Of a stretch of 64,000 bases of DNA, positions 42,769 through 52,186 are shown in pieces (position 1 is the first letter of the stretch; each line of letters opens with the position of its first letter). Made by a program: the position numbers and the translations under genes. The notes under the pieces are model-generated. The model saw nothing but the letters and a program-made list of their open reading frames with translations, did no database searches and was not told the origin of the DNA. Source of the stretch: Clostridia bacterium (GTDB taxonomy: Bacteria; Bacillota; Clostridia; Lachnospirales; Lachnospiraceae); contig CAJTHL010000004.1 in assembly GCA_910576205.1 (NCBI GenBank), positions 62,001 through 126,000 of the forward strand. The letters run 5' to 3'.

Positions 42769-45141
42769 ATGTATACCATTACCTTACTTTTTCTAGCCCT
42801 GTTTACCCTCTATATTGCTGCCTTTGGTTTTTTCCGCTGGGACGCTTCCTTTCTCTGCCAGGGCGACACGCCGGCTGTTCGTTTTCTGGTTATTCTGGTC
42901 TGTGCCATCTTTCTGATCTACGGACTGCTTCTCATCTTCCACTGGCTGAAGCGCTTAAATGCTTCCTCCCAAAAATATGTGAAATGGGGCCTCTCTGCCC
43001 TCATCCTTCTGGGGCAGCTGGCCTTTCTTTTATATTTCCAGCCCTCCCTGCGCTACGACGCCCTAAGCACCTTTGACCAGGCCGTGGAAATGCTCTCCAC
43101 CCAGACCATATCCGAAACCTACGGGAACGGGTACTTTGCCCGGTATACAAATAATTACCCCATCACTATACTGACCTACTGGCTTCTCTCCTTTGCCCGG
43201 ACTTTGGGCGTCCCGGCCAGCGGGTATATGCTGTTTGTACAGCTTCTGAATGTATTCCTTCTGGACGCCGCCCTGTTTCTGGGATATCGTCTCCTGGTGA
43301 GACTCCAGGGAAAGCACGCAGGTTTATTTTATCTGATATTGTGTACCATCTGTCCCACCACCTACATGTGGACAGGCTTTTTCTATACCTCCACCCTCTC
43401 CATGCCCTTTTTTATGGGAATCCTGCTGCTGTTTTTCCATATTTTCCCATGTCAGAAAAATCATCCTGTTCTCCGGCAGACACAGGAGACGCCTTCCGCG
43501 TCCGGCATGCTTTCCATACAGGATACCTCTTCCCCATCCGGCGCGCCTTCCATGCAGGATACCTCTGGAAGCCGTCTGCATGCCCTGTTATCACACACAA
43601 AGGGCCCCCTTCTCCTCCGCTGCGCCCAGGGCTTTCTTCTGGGCCTCTGCGTCATTATAGGCTATAAATTCCGGGCAACCGCTCTCATTGCCTTCATTGC
43701 CTTTGGCATTGCGGGGCTTTATCAGATTCCCTGGCGCAGCTTTTTGAAGCCTGCATCCCAGGGATTTTTCCCCGGGCTTTTGTCCGGGGCCCTTTCCTGG
43801 CTTCGTCAGAAGGGGAAGTCCCTGCTGGCCTTAGGCCTCTCCTTTCTGCTGGCCTGCGTCCTCTTCTCAAGCCTCTGGAACGCCTCGGTTTCCCGCTATG
43901 TGGCCTTTGACTACAAGAATACCGGGTTTCCCGCCATCCACTGGGTTATGATGGGATTCCGCTGGGACGGGGCTTACGACCAGACAGACGAGCTTTACAC
44001 CTTCAGCTTTCCCACCCGGGAGGAAAAGGTGGCCGCCGATAAAGAGCTGCTTATAAAACGTATCCAGGAGGCCGGCCCTGGCGGCATTGTCTCCTTAATG
44101 GGACGCAAGCTCCTAAATACCTGGGTGGACGGCACGGATACCTCCAGGGCCGAGAACAGCGCCATTTCCCAAAGCAGCCGGTACGGAAAGCTCTTTGAGT
44201 ATCTGCTGGGCAATAAGGACGGCTTTTTTACTATTTACGCCCAGGTATTCCGGGTGGTCCAGATGCTTGTTTTAGGCTGGGGCGCCCTGTGTCTTCTGTG
44301 GAACCGGTGGAAAAAGAAGGAAAAGCCCTCGCCCCTTTTCCTCCTTCAGCTGGCCCTTCTGGGGGGGATGTCCTTTCACCTCATCTGGGAAACCAACCCT
44401 CTCTACAGCCTGAGCTTTGCCGCTCTGACCATGACGCTTATGGCTGCCCAGACAGCATCCATTTTCCGGTCCATGAGCCGGCCTTTTCTCCGGGCCGGCC
44501 GCGTCCTATGCCCTGCGGGTTTTGTCTGTCTCCTTGTGCTTGTGCTTCTCGGAAAAAAACAGCTGGTGGAAACCCCCATTGAGGAGAACGTCTACTGTGT
44601 GAATCAGTACCAGTATGCCGGGGAGATTCGTCCGTATGTGGAGGAATACGAAGAAATTTATACTCAGACCTTTGTAACGGACCAGCCCTTTAACCGGCTT
44701 TCCATCCACGCTGTCAATCCTGTGGGAGAATACAATCAGTCTGCTTTTATCGTAGAAATTAAAGACAGCCAGAACCGAACAGTTTACTACAACGACCGTT
44801 TTTTATCCGGCCTGGTGGAAAAGAATAAGAACTATGAGTTTGCCTTTGACCTGGTGGAGCCAGACGGTCCCACTACCTATACGCTCACCATTTCCCCCGG
44901 CTATATACACGGGGAGGACAGCCTTCAGTTTCTGTACTATCACACAGGCAACGCGGACCTCTATGGGGACGGTTCCCTGGCTATCGCCGGAAAGGAGCTG
45001 AAAAACGGCGACCTGGCATTCTCCGTATATGAATACCAGGTCACTACCCGGTTTAACCGGAAGGTTTATCTGATGCTGTGCGTTTTAATCGCAGGGCTTT
45101 GCGGCGCAGTCACTGCCGGTATATGGAGGAAAAAGTCCTGA
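42769..45141 (+). CDS. Large multi-membrane protein, GT-C-type glycosyltransferase-like
   Basis: 790 aa with about a dozen membrane helices in residues 1-610 and a long outer carboxyl domain (ENVYCVNQYQYAGEIRP onward) before a last helix near residue 775. The layout of many helices with a conserved outer loop (SLRYDALSTFDQAVEML, YGNGYFARYTNNYPITIL) resembles polyprenyl-phosphate-dependent GT-C enzymes such as the GT39/PMT group. A low-complexity insert of two 12-residue repeats lies at about 245-268. It is alone on the plus strand between two minus-strand sets. Function is by architecture only. Confidence 0.6.
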   Translation: MYTITLLFLALFTLYIAAFGFFRWDASFLCQGDTPAVRFLVILVCAIFLIYGLLLIFHWLKRLNASSQKYVKWGLSALILLGQLAFLLYFQPSLRYDALSTFDQAVEMLSTQTISETYGNGYFARYTNNYPITILTYWLLSFARTLGVPASGYMLFVQLLNVFLLDAALFLGYRLLVRLQGKHAGLFYLILCTICPTTYMWTGFFYTSTLSMPFFMGILLLFFHIFPCQKNHPVLRQTQETPSASGMLSIQDTSSPSGAPSMQDTSGSRLHALLSHTKGPLLLRCAQGFLLGLCVIIGYKFRATALIAFIAFGIAGLYQIPWRSFLKPASQGFFPGLLSGALSWLRQKGKSLLALGLSFLLACVLFSSLWNASVSRYVAFDYKNTGFPAIHWVMMGFRWDGAYDQTDELYTFSFPTREEKVAADKELLIKRIQEAGPGGIVSLMGRKLLNTWVDGTDTSRAENSAISQSSRYGKLFEYLLGNKDGFFTIYAQVFRVVQMLVLGWGALCLLWNRWKKKEKPSPLFLLQLALLGGMSFHLIWETNPLYSLSFAALTMTLMAAQTASIFRSMSRPFLRAGRVLCPAGFVCLLVLVLLGKKQLVETPIEENVYCVNQYQYAGEIRPYVEEYEEIYTQTFVTDQPFNRLSIHAVNPVGEYNQSAFIVEIKDSQNRTVYYNDRFLSGLVEKNKNYEFAFDLVEPDGPTTYTLTISPGYIHGEDSLQFLYYHTGNADLYGDGSLAIAGKELKNGDLAFSVYEYQVTTRFNRKVYLMLCVLIAGLCGAVTAGIWRKKS
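43501..43572 (+). repeat. Two tandem 36-bp units inside the membrane protein gene
   Basis: Units start at 43501 and 43537, both beginning TCCGGC and ending with the shared part CAGGATACCTCT; they differ at several bases. Each encodes twelve residues of the form SGxxSxQDTSxx in a cytosolic or outer loop. Length change would keep the frame. Confidence 0.7.
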
Positions 45142-45186
45142 ATACCCCTGCTCTCTTTTCCGGGAATGCCGCCAGGCAGCAGCAGG

Positions 45187-46884
45187 CTACCGCCTCTGTT
45201 TTCCCACCAGCACATAAGGATGCTCCCTGTCCCGCCATAGCTGTTGGCACCCCCACTCCTCCATCTGCTCCTCATGGGCCAGATAATCCTCCAGAGTAAG
45301 AAAGAGTACGCTGGCCCTATCGCTCTCCCAAAAGGCCTCCAGCCCTCCGTCCTTACAGCGGAAATTCCCGCTGATCTCCGCCAAAAACAGGCGGTTCTGA
45401 TCCCATTCCCCAATCCTCTCCGGATGTTCCCCGGCCACCGCAAGGTAGGCGTCCCGCCCTGCGTAAGGGCTGCTCTGGCTTACGCTGACCCGGATAAAAT
45501 CCTGGAAATCATCCTCTTTCGCATCCCGGATCACCGTATTGTAGGTAAACCGCATAAAATAAATATTTAAGACAATACATCCCACTGCCAGAAGGAACTG
45601 CCCCACAGTTAGGAACACACGTTTTCTATTCCCTCCAACGCAGCCTGCCTTTTGAGGGTTCCCAGCCTCTTCCAGTCTGCCTGCCCGCCCCTGGTTTCCT
45701 GCCCTTACCGCCTTGCCCGGAATCTCAAGAGCCGCCTGCTCCTCCTGTCCTTCCTTTCTTCTGGGACTTCCTTTCACGCCCGCTTCCAGAAACTTCCCCA
45801 AAAGTAACGCGGCGATCATAAATAACGGAACAATCGCAGGATAGCAATACCAGATAAGCTTTGTCCCCATCAGCGAAAAGCCAAAAAACACCACACAAAA
45901 CCACAAAATCAAGCCCAACAATTCCTGAAGCCGTTCTTTATCAATCCTTTTCTTCTCTTTCCGAAAGGCCCAGATCAGAAACGCCGCCACAATCCCCACC
46001 CCGCAGATTCCCACAATCCAGGGATAGATGTAGTCCCCATTTCCAAAAACCGTCTCCCAGTAAAAGGAGAAAGGAAAGCTGTGCCCCTCAAAATTTTCAC
46101 TTCCCGTGCGGGCCAGCAGATCTACCCGTATCATCTGTTTTAAAAAATCGAATCCGTCCGCCCGATAACGCCAGCCAAACCACAAAACCAGAGGCGCCAG
46201 GATACAGCCCAGGAAAATCCCCCATTCTTTCAGACGAACCCGGCAGATTTCCCTTGTTATCAGAAGATACAGCCCCCCAATCACCGCAATCATACCGGCA
46301 TGCCAGCTCTTAGTGAGAAAGGCCAGGGAAAAACAGAGACCACAGAGATAGAGGCATTTTTTATTTTTGGGAATATACAGCATGGAAAGCATGGAAATAG
46401 TAAACAAAAGCAGGTAGAGGCTGTCCGCATCCCCAGCCCTGGCCAGATGGGCGTATAGGGGGAGGGTATTGGCGCAGAAAAAGCCCATCACCAGAATGCC
46501 CCCCGTCCGGCTTCTCCGCCCCACAAACAGGCCACAGGCAATTCCCGTCAGAAGATAAGCAGCAGCCGAATAAAAGCGCAGGGCAAACACATTGTACCCA
46601 AACAGAAGGAATCCCGCCAGAATCCCCCAGTAGCTTAAGGAAGGCTTCAAGTTCCAGTCATCCACCTCATAATTGTAGGTGTGCCGGATAAAGTCCTGGT
46701 TCTGGATCATCTCATAGGCATTTACCCCATGGCGGGCCTCATCCCAGGAATCCACATATTTCACATCCAGGCGGTAAAAGCAGAACACTGCCAGGGTAAG
46801 GCCTGCCGCTACAAAAAGAGGCCGGTAATATTTCTGGATAAATTCTATTAAAAACCGGTAAAATCTGCAGAATCTGTCTCCCAT
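45187..46884 (-). CDS. GT39/PMT-family membrane glycosyltransferase (ArnT-like)
   Basis: 565 aa from the ATG at 46884, which has GGGGGA upstream; the longer frame runs into the neighbour. The outer loop after the first helix reads YVDSWDEARHGVNAYEM, matching the Asp-Glu motif of ArnT/PMT enzymes, and NWLKPSLSYW-type residues follow. Ten or more helices are visible, with a basic low-complexity loop at about 390-440 and a soluble tail. It would move a sugar from a polyprenyl phosphate donor to a surface acceptor. The GtrB-like gene at 47968 likely makes that donor. Confidence 0.75.
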   Translation of the reverse strand: MGDRFCRFYRFLIEFIQKYYRPLFVAAGLTLAVFCFYRLDVKYVDSWDEARHGVNAYEMIQNQDFIRHTYNYEVDDWNLKPSLSYWGILAGFLLFGYNVFALRFYSAAAYLLTGIACGLFVGRRSRTGGILVMGFFCANTLPLYAHLARAGDADSLYLLLFTISMLSMLYIPKNKKCLYLCGLCFSLAFLTKSWHAGMIAVIGGLYLLITREICRVRLKEWGIFLGCILAPLVLWFGWRYRADGFDFLKQMIRVDLLARTGSENFEGHSFPFSFYWETVFGNGDYIYPWIVGICGVGIVAAFLIWAFRKEKKRIDKERLQELLGLILWFCVVFFGFSLMGTKLIWYCYPAIVPLFMIAALLLGKFLEAGVKGSPRRKEGQEEQAALEIPGKAVRAGNQGRAGRLEEAGNPQKAGCVGGNRKRVFLTVGQFLLAVGCIVLNIYFMRFTYNTVIRDAKEDDFQDFIRVSVSQSSPYAGRDAYLAVAGEHPERIGEWDQNRLFLAEISGNFRCKDGGLEAFWESDRASVLFLTLEDYLAHEEQMEEWGCQQLWRDREHPYVLVGKQRR

Positions 46885-46898
46885 ATCTTTTCCCCCTG

Positions 46899-47984
46899 TC
46901 ACTCCAGCGTCCCACAATACACGCTGTACATACATGCGGCAAACTGCTCATCCCCCGTCTCATTGGGATGCAGCGCCTCCCCCTCCTCAAAATTGTGGGC
47001 GCTGTCATGCATAAGGGCCAAAGGGATAAAGGTCACACGGTTATAGTTCCCAAGCTTCCTTGACAGTCCCTCCATCAAATGAAGCACCTTCCTGTCATAT
47101 TGAAGCTTACTGTCTCCCCGGAACTGGGCCGAGCCGTCGGGAAGCTCCGCCATCCCTAAATGATCCTGGTCCCCCACATAGATGGTGTTTACAATGTAGA
47201 TGGGAAGCTCCTGGTCATATCTTCGGATATTGTTTACCATCTGGGCAATGGCCGCAATGCTGTCGGAAGGATCTTCCTTCAAGCCGTTGATGCCCAGAAA
47301 TATCTGTACGATATCCGGATCGTATCCCGTGCGCATCTTATAATAATTCCAGTCAAACATCTTCTGGGCCGGGTCGTAGAAGGGATGCACGCCCTCCCCC
47401 TCAAAGGTATACTCTGTCTCCCCCAGATAATCCTGGGGCGAAAACCCGCTCCTTCCCTCGTGGCTGTACTTAGTCCACCCTCTTGTTCCCGCAAAGGTGA
47501 TCTGGCCGTCGGACAGGTAAAAAATTTTCCGGTACCACTCCCGGCCATTGGACAGGCTGTCGCCGATATTGAGAACAGAGTAGGCGTTCTCCAGGCGGTT
47601 GTCCACCACATGGAGGGTACTGGAAAGACATTTTACCTCCCGTCCGTTCCAGTCACTGATCGTCAAGGTAAGGGGATAATCCCCGATCTGCTCCTCTTTC
47701 CCCTCCACAGAGAACTTTTCTTCCATATTATGGCCAATCTCACAGTCCCATCTCAGAATGTAAGCGCCTTCCATACCGCAGATCACCACCTGATCATTGT
47801 AGAGCTCCATAGTGGCGCCTACAGCCACATAGACGTCTTTGGGAAGATACGCCTCCATCCGGGGACGGAGACGGGTAAGCTCTGTCTGAAGCCGGATATT
47901 CCACAATAACAGGCCGAGAAAAGCCACTGTCAGAAATAGACACAGATTCTGTTTTATTTTTTTCAGATCAATCTTCCGTTTCAT
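46899..47984 (-). CDS. Membrane-anchored SGNH/GDSL-type hydrolase
   Basis: 361 aa. One helix (residues 13-30) anchors the protein, so the catalytic part is outside. Block I is NIGDSLSNG with Ser143, block III is FLGINGL, and HPNETGDEQFA near residue 338 supplies block V with the catalytic histidine. Such esterases remove or transfer acyl groups on cell-wall glycans. A domain of about 80 residues precedes the hydrolase part. It overlaps the GT2 gene by 17 bp and is followed by the PMT-like gene after 14 bp. Confidence 0.78.
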   Translation of the reverse strand: MKRKIDLKKIKQNLCLFLTVAFLGLLLWNIRLQTELTRLRPRMEAYLPKDVYVAVGATMELYNDQVVICGMEGAYILRWDCEIGHNMEEKFSVEGKEEQIGDYPLTLTISDWNGREVKCLSSTLHVVDNRLENAYSVLNIGDSLSNGREWYRKIFYLSDGQITFAGTRGWTKYSHEGRSGFSPQDYLGETEYTFEGEGVHPFYDPAQKMFDWNYYKMRTGYDPDIVQIFLGINGLKEDPSDSIAAIAQMVNNIRRYDQELPIYIVNTIYVGDQDHLGMAELPDGSAQFRGDSKLQYDRKVLHLMEGLSRKLGNYNRVTFIPLALMHDSAHNFEEGEALHPNETGDEQFAACMYSVYCGTLE

Positions 47985-48912
47985 GAATGTTTGTTTCCTT
48001 ACAGATAAAAATAGGCCGCTTCTTTGTCTCCAGGTAAGTCTTGGCCAGATATTCTCCCAGAATCCCTATGCAGAAAAGCTGGATGCCGCCGATAAACACC
48101 ATAATGCAGACCATGGAGGGCCAGCCCGCCACCGGATCCCCCTGTACCAGGGTGCGTACCACGATAAAGCAGATGGCCACAAAGGCCACCAGGCAGAATA
48201 CCGCCCCCACAAAAGCGGAAAAAGTCAGCGGTGCCGTGGAAAATCCCACAATCCCCTCAATACTATAGAGAAGAAGCTTCCAGAAGGACCATTTTGTCTC
48301 CCCTGCCGAACGCTCCACATTCTCGTATTCCAGCCACTTTGTCTCAAATCCCACCCAGCCAAAAAGGCCCTTGGAAAAACGGTTGTACTCGCATAGGTGG
48401 AGAATCTCATCCACAAACTGCCTGGTCATCAGCCGGTAATCCCTGGCTCCGTCCACAATCTCCGTGCTGGAAATCCGCCGCATCATGCGGTAAAACAGCC
48501 GGGCAAAAAAAGAGCGGATCACAGGCTCCCCTTTCCGGCTTACCCGGCGGGTAGCCACACAGTCATACCCCTCCTCCCTGATGCTTCGCAGCATTTCCGG
48601 AAGCAGTTCCGGCGGATCCTGGAGATCCACATCCATAATGGCCACATAATCTCCCTTTGCGTAGCGAAAGCCTGCGTACATGGCCGCTTCCTTGCCGAAA
48701 TTCCGGGAAAAGCTCACATATTTTACCCGTGAATCCTTTTGGGCAAGAGCTTTCATCTCCTCCAGGCTTTTGTCCCTGGAGCCGTCATTGACAAAGATGA
48801 TCTCAAGCCTGACCTCCTTCAATTCCCCGGCCACCTTGCTGACTGCCCTATAAAAAATCGGAAGCGCCTCCTGCTCATTGTAGCAGGGAACCACAATCGA
48901 CAGCATGTCCAT
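47968..48912 (-). CDS. GT2 polyprenyl-phosphate glycosyltransferase (GtrB/DPM1 type)
   Basis: 314 aa. Family 2 domain with VVPCYNEQEALP, FVNDGSRDKS, SRNFGKEAAMYAGF and the DxD region MDVDLQDPPELL, then two membrane helices at about 230-285 and a GEYLAKTYLETKKRP tail. It puts a sugar on undecaprenyl phosphate on the inner face, supplying a membrane glycosyltransferase such as 45187-46884. AGGAGG precedes the start. All hallmark residues are intact. Confidence 0.88.
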   Translation of the reverse strand: MDMLSIVVPCYNEQEALPIFYRAVSKVAGELKEVRLEIIFVNDGSRDKSLEEMKALAQKDSRVKYVSFSRNFGKEAAMYAGFRYAKGDYVAIMDVDLQDPPELLPEMLRSIREEGYDCVATRRVSRKGEPVIRSFFARLFYRMMRRISSTEIVDGARDYRLMTRQFVDEILHLCEYNRFSKGLFGWVGFETKWLEYENVERSAGETKWSFWKLLLYSIEGIVGFSTAPLTFSAFVGAVFCLVAFVAICFIVVRTLVQGDPVAGWPSMVCIMVFIGGIQLFCIGILGEYLAKTYLETKKRPIFICKETNIHETED

Positions 48913-48985
48913 AAGCCTGTCCTCCTATTCCAGTACCGCATCTGCCCTTCCTGCCCCCAGGCAGACGCTGTTATCCAGTATTGCT

Positions 48986-49918
48986 TTATTTCACCTTCTC
49001 GATTCCCTCGATTACATAGCGCTGCTTTGTAAACACCAGGTCTATGAGAATGGTCAGATATTTCATAATCATGGCAAATATGGCAAAGACACCAAAAAAC
49101 GCCAGTGCCAGAAACAGCATGGTGGTGGTCCAGCCCTCCACTGGCTTTGCGCTGATAAAAATGACTACCGTATAGATCCCAATGAAAATCACCAGGGCCA
49201 TCATAAGTCCTGCCAGAGCGCCAGACAGCTTATAGCCCAGATTGGTAAATAAAATCAGACTGTTAAAAGCCATGTCCCTACGGTTTGCCCGCTCCTCCCC
49301 GGAAATACCGCCGCCCCGGGACCGCTGCTCATAAACCAGGGTTTCTGTCCGCAAGCCGCAGCTGGCGTACACGGCCTTCCGGTAAGGGATGGACTGGCAC
49401 ATGGCATGCACCCGGTTAATGGCCCGCCTGGACAAAATCCGGAAAGCTTCTGATCTAAGCGGAGCTCTCCCTGCCGCGGCCCGGTTATAAATCCAGTAAA
49501 AAAGCCGGGAGGTCCACCGTTCTGCCCGGTTTGGAGCCGCGCTTACAATGTCAAAGCCCGTGAGCGATGTCCGGTAAACCTCCATGAGAAGCTCCCCGGG
49601 AAATTCCTCATCCACCTTGTCAAACTCAAACACAAAGTCCCCAATGGCCAGATCCACGCCTGCGTTCATGGCCAGCTCCACACCCTGGTAATAGCTCATA
49701 TGAAGAATGCTGACGCTGGCTCCTTCCACCTTCCCGGCAAACTTCTGTATCATCTTTACGCTTCCATCCGTGCTGCGGTCGTCCACGCAGATAATCTCGT
49801 AATGCTCAAAATTTTCCGCCAGTATCCCGTTTATCCTGTTAAGCAGACCGGGAAGGGCCTTCTCGTGATTGTATACATAAATTACTGCGGAAACAAAATT
49901 CTTTTCTTTATTCTCCAT
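48986..49918 (-). CDS. GT2 GtrB-like protein with altered donor-site motif
   Basis: 310 aa with the same layout as its neighbour: ICVDDRSTDGS, an SYYQGVELAMNAG segment and two carboxyl-terminal helices (about 220-285). At the usual DxD/DADLQDPPE place it reads FEFDKVDEEFPGELL, so the metal site is changed and the LQDPP part is lost. It may use another donor, or serve as a non-catalytic partner. GAGG precedes the start, which overlaps the FAD oxidoreductase stop by 11 bp. A 67-bp gap without signals follows. Confidence 0.75.
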   Translation of the reverse strand: MENKEKNFVSAVIYVYNHEKALPGLLNRINGILAENFEHYEIICVDDRSTDGSVKMIQKFAGKVEGASVSILHMSYYQGVELAMNAGVDLAIGDFVFEFDKVDEEFPGELLMEVYRTSLTGFDIVSAAPNRAERWTSRLFYWIYNRAAAGRAPLRSEAFRILSRRAINRVHAMCQSIPYRKAVYASCGLRTETLVYEQRSRGGGISGEERANRRDMAFNSLILFTNLGYKLSGALAGLMMALVIFIGIYTVVIFISAKPVEGWTTTMLFLALAFFGVFAIFAMIMKYLTILIDLVFTKQRYVIEGIEKVK

Positions 49919-51056
49919 TGCTTAATACCTCGTCCAGATCGTAAACCGTGTTGATTTTCCCAGACAGTACGCTTACAAAGGTTGGCTTATCCGACAATCT
50001 TCGGATTACTGTGGGCCTGGAATCATCCAGCTCCGAATTTTTCAGAATCGGTTTCATGGAAAAAAGAGAGCCCTTGTAGGAAAATCCGTATTCCTCCCGA
50101 AGATACTTTTCCGCCATATGGGACATGTATGGCCAGGCGCTTTCCGGCTTTGCCGGGCAATCATTGCAGTTGCCCAGCTGGAGGCTGGTGCAGCTTCCCT
50201 GGCTTTTCTCCTGGCAGGGAAATACGGGAAGGGATTCGTAACTGGTCATATGGGGCGTAAACGTCACGGAAGTCAGGGAGTGAAGGCCTGTCTTTCCAAA
50301 GGGCATCACCGAGAAAAACGGACCGTCCATTACCGTAATTCCCACAGGCCGCAGATGTTCTGACGGCTCACAGAGGATGATCTCACAGAGCTCGTATTTG
50401 ATGCCAAAAGGCTCCCCATAAAGATCCTGCACCTTTTTTAACACCTGGTTGGCTGACGCATAGGAGGCGTTTAAAAGAAACCCCGTCCGGGCAGATAAGC
50501 CATCCTCCAGCTCCACCTTGTAGGTATCCCCGTCTTGATAAATCTGCCGGATCCTGGCATGATAGCGGATGCTGACCCCGGCTTCCTCCCCCAGGCGTTC
50601 CAGGTAATAGTCCCTCAGAATCCGGGCATCATAAGTATATTCCGTAGTCAGGAACGCCCCGTCGCACATGCCCGACCGGAAATACCGGGAAGGGCTTACC
50701 TCCTCGCAGCGGATCCCTGCCGCCTGGCAGAACTTCTGAAACTGGCTGGCATCTGTCCAGGAAAACTGCGCCGAAGTGGCATAAATCTGCTCAAATTCTT
50801 TCAACATACAGAATTCGTAATCCCGTGTAAAACGCGCGAAATACCCTGCGGACTTCTGGGCCGTGGAAAGAGAACGGGGATAATGATACCCCATATGGAC
50901 CCGGGCCTGGTTAATGTAGGTGGCCCGCCCAAAGGCCTGGTCGTCCCACTCAAGCACCAGAACCCGTTCCCTTTGCCTGGCGCAGAACAGCGCGGCGTAC
51001 AGTCCGTACAGTCCGGCCCCGATAATAATTTTATCGTAATTTTCCGTCTCTCTCAT
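49908..51056 (-). CDS. FAD-dependent oxidoreductase (DAO family)
   Basis: 382 aa; the start at 51056 has GGGAG six bases upstream, a start six codons earlier does not. The dinucleotide-binding opening KIIIGAGLYGLYAALFCA is at residues 8-25, EWDDQAFGRATYINQARVH is the flavin region, and HYP and a later cysteine pair (CNDC) are seen. Relatives oxidise amines, amino acids or polyols. Its place at the head of a glycosyltransferase operon, divergent from a sugar isomerase, suggests oxidation of a sugar or amino sugar, but no substrate can be named. Confidence 0.75.
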   Translation of the reverse strand: MRETENYDKIIIGAGLYGLYAALFCARQRERVLVLEWDDQAFGRATYINQARVHMGYHYPRSLSTAQKSAGYFARFTRDYEFCMLKEFEQIYATSAQFSWTDASQFQKFCQAAGIRCEEVSPSRYFRSGMCDGAFLTTEYTYDARILRDYYLERLGEEAGVSIRYHARIRQIYQDGDTYKVELEDGLSARTGFLLNASYASANQVLKKVQDLYGEPFGIKYELCEIILCEPSEHLRPVGITVMDGPFFSVMPFGKTGLHSLTSVTFTPHMTSYESLPVFPCQEKSQGSCTSLQLGNCNDCPAKPESAWPYMSHMAEKYLREEYGFSYKGSLFSMKPILKNSELDDSRPTVIRRLSDKPTFVSVLSGKINTVYDLDEVLSNGE

Positions 51057-51079
51057 GCGTATCTCCCGTTTCAAGGAAC

Positions 51080-51107
51080 CCGTCTGCCGCTTTCCTGCCG
51101 CAGACGG
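51080..51107 (-). other. Inverted repeat in the leader of the FAD oxidoreductase operon
   Basis: CCGTCTGC and GCAGACGG form an 8-bp stem with a 12-base loop between the predicted transcript start and the ATG. No T-run follows on the minus strand, so it is a possible regulatory or stabilising hairpin. Confidence 0.45.
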
Positions 51108-51121
51108 ACTAAACTGTTATT

Positions 51122-51150
51122 AGCATACCATTTTAAAGTTGAATATTCAA
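51122..51150 (-). promoter_or_regulatory. Leftward promoter for the FAD oxidoreductase operon
   Basis: TTGAAT (51145-51150) and TATGCT (51122-51127) on the minus strand, spaced 17 bp. The -35 box is one half of the palindrome GTTGAATATTCAAC (51138-51151). Confidence 0.5.
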
Positions 51151-51167
51151 CGGAAAAATGATAGGAT
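51139..51167 (+). promoter_or_regulatory. Rightward promoter for the isomerase-GT2 pair
   Basis: TTGAAT (51139-51144) and TAGGAT (51162-51167) on the plus strand with 17-bp spacing. Its -35 box is the other half of the same palindrome, abutting the leftward -35 box, so the two promoters overlap. Confidence 0.5.
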
Positions 51168-51227
51168 GAAAACAAAAACACGGTTCTCCTATAGCTGTGA
51201 ATCGTAGCCCGGAAGCGAGGAATCTTT

Positions 51228-52166
51228 ATGAACCTATCTATATCCAATATTGCCTGGAGCCCGGAAGCAGACCAGCCAGTCTATGAAGCCATGCATGAGC
51301 TTGGTTATACGGGTCTGGAAATCGCCCCCACCCGTATTTTCCCGGAAGCCCCCTACGATCACCTCACTGGGGCTTCCGCCTTCGCAAGGGAGCTCAAAGA
51401 GCAATACAGTCTTTCCGTCTGTTCCCTCCAATCCATCTGGTATGGCCGGACGGAGCGGTTGTTCGGCTCACCACAAGAGCGAAAGGCGCTCCTGGACTAC
51501 ACAAAAAAAGCCATGGACTTTGCCCAGGCCGTAGGGGCTTCCAACCTGGTTTTTGGAAGCCCCAGAAACCGCCAGAGGCCAGAAGGCGCTTCACTGGAAC
51601 CTGTCTTAGAGTTTTTCCGGGAGCTGGAAGCTTATGCAGCCTGCTGCGGCGTTGTCCTCTCCATGGAGCCAAATCCGCCCCTCTACCATACAAATTTCAT
51701 CAACACCACCCCCCAGGCCTGCCAGCTGGTACAAACGGTTCTTGAAAATGCAGGCAGAAGCTGTCCGCTACAGAGCCTGGACAAAGACAGCTCCCGGCAG
51801 AAACGCTGCGTTTTGGAAGCAGGGAAAAATCCCCCTGGTTTCGGGGTAAATCTCGATCTGGGAACCATGATTGAAAACAGGGAAGACCCCGCAGAGCTTG
51901 CCGCCTGGCTTCCCTTTATCCGCCATATCCATATCAGCGAGCCTGGTCTTTCCCCCCTTAATCCCAAGAACCATGTTTTACGCCAAAAGGTTGCCGCTTT
52001 CATCACAAAAGCCTGGGAATCCGGCGCTTATCAGGGTTATGTCTCCATTGAGATGGGGAGAAGAGATTCCGTCGCAGAAGTTCTGGATGCCTTACAGACT
52101 GTGCGCAGCCTCTTTTCCCAGCGAAATACAGGGAAAACCCGAAAACAGCAGCAAAACAAAAACTAA
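51228..52166 (+). CDS. Sugar phosphate isomerase/epimerase family protein (xylose-isomerase-like TIM barrel)
   Basis: 312 aa. Opening NLSISNIAWSPEAD and YTGLEIAPTRIF is typical of the AP-endonuclease-2/xylose-isomerase-like superfamily; SMEPNPP, GVNLDLGTMIEN, HIHISEPG and VSIEMGR carry the Glu, Asp and His metal ligands at the barrel rim. Members isomerise or epimerise small sugars. It is followed after 20 bp by a GT2 gene and opposes the FAD oxidoreductase. Substrate unknown. Confidence 0.8.
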   Translation: MNLSISNIAWSPEADQPVYEAMHELGYTGLEIAPTRIFPEAPYDHLTGASAFARELKEQYSLSVCSLQSIWYGRTERLFGSPQERKALLDYTKKAMDFAQAVGASNLVFGSPRNRQRPEGASLEPVLEFFRELEAYAACCGVVLSMEPNPPLYHTNFINTTPQACQLVQTVLENAGRSCPLQSLDKDSSRQKRCVLEAGKNPPGFGVNLDLGTMIENREDPAELAAWLPFIRHIHISEPGLSPLNPKNHVLRQKVAAFITKAWESGAYQGYVSIEMGRRDSVAEVLDALQTVRSLFSQRNTGKTRKQQQNKN

Positions 52167-52186
52167 TAAATCGAGGTATCTATATC

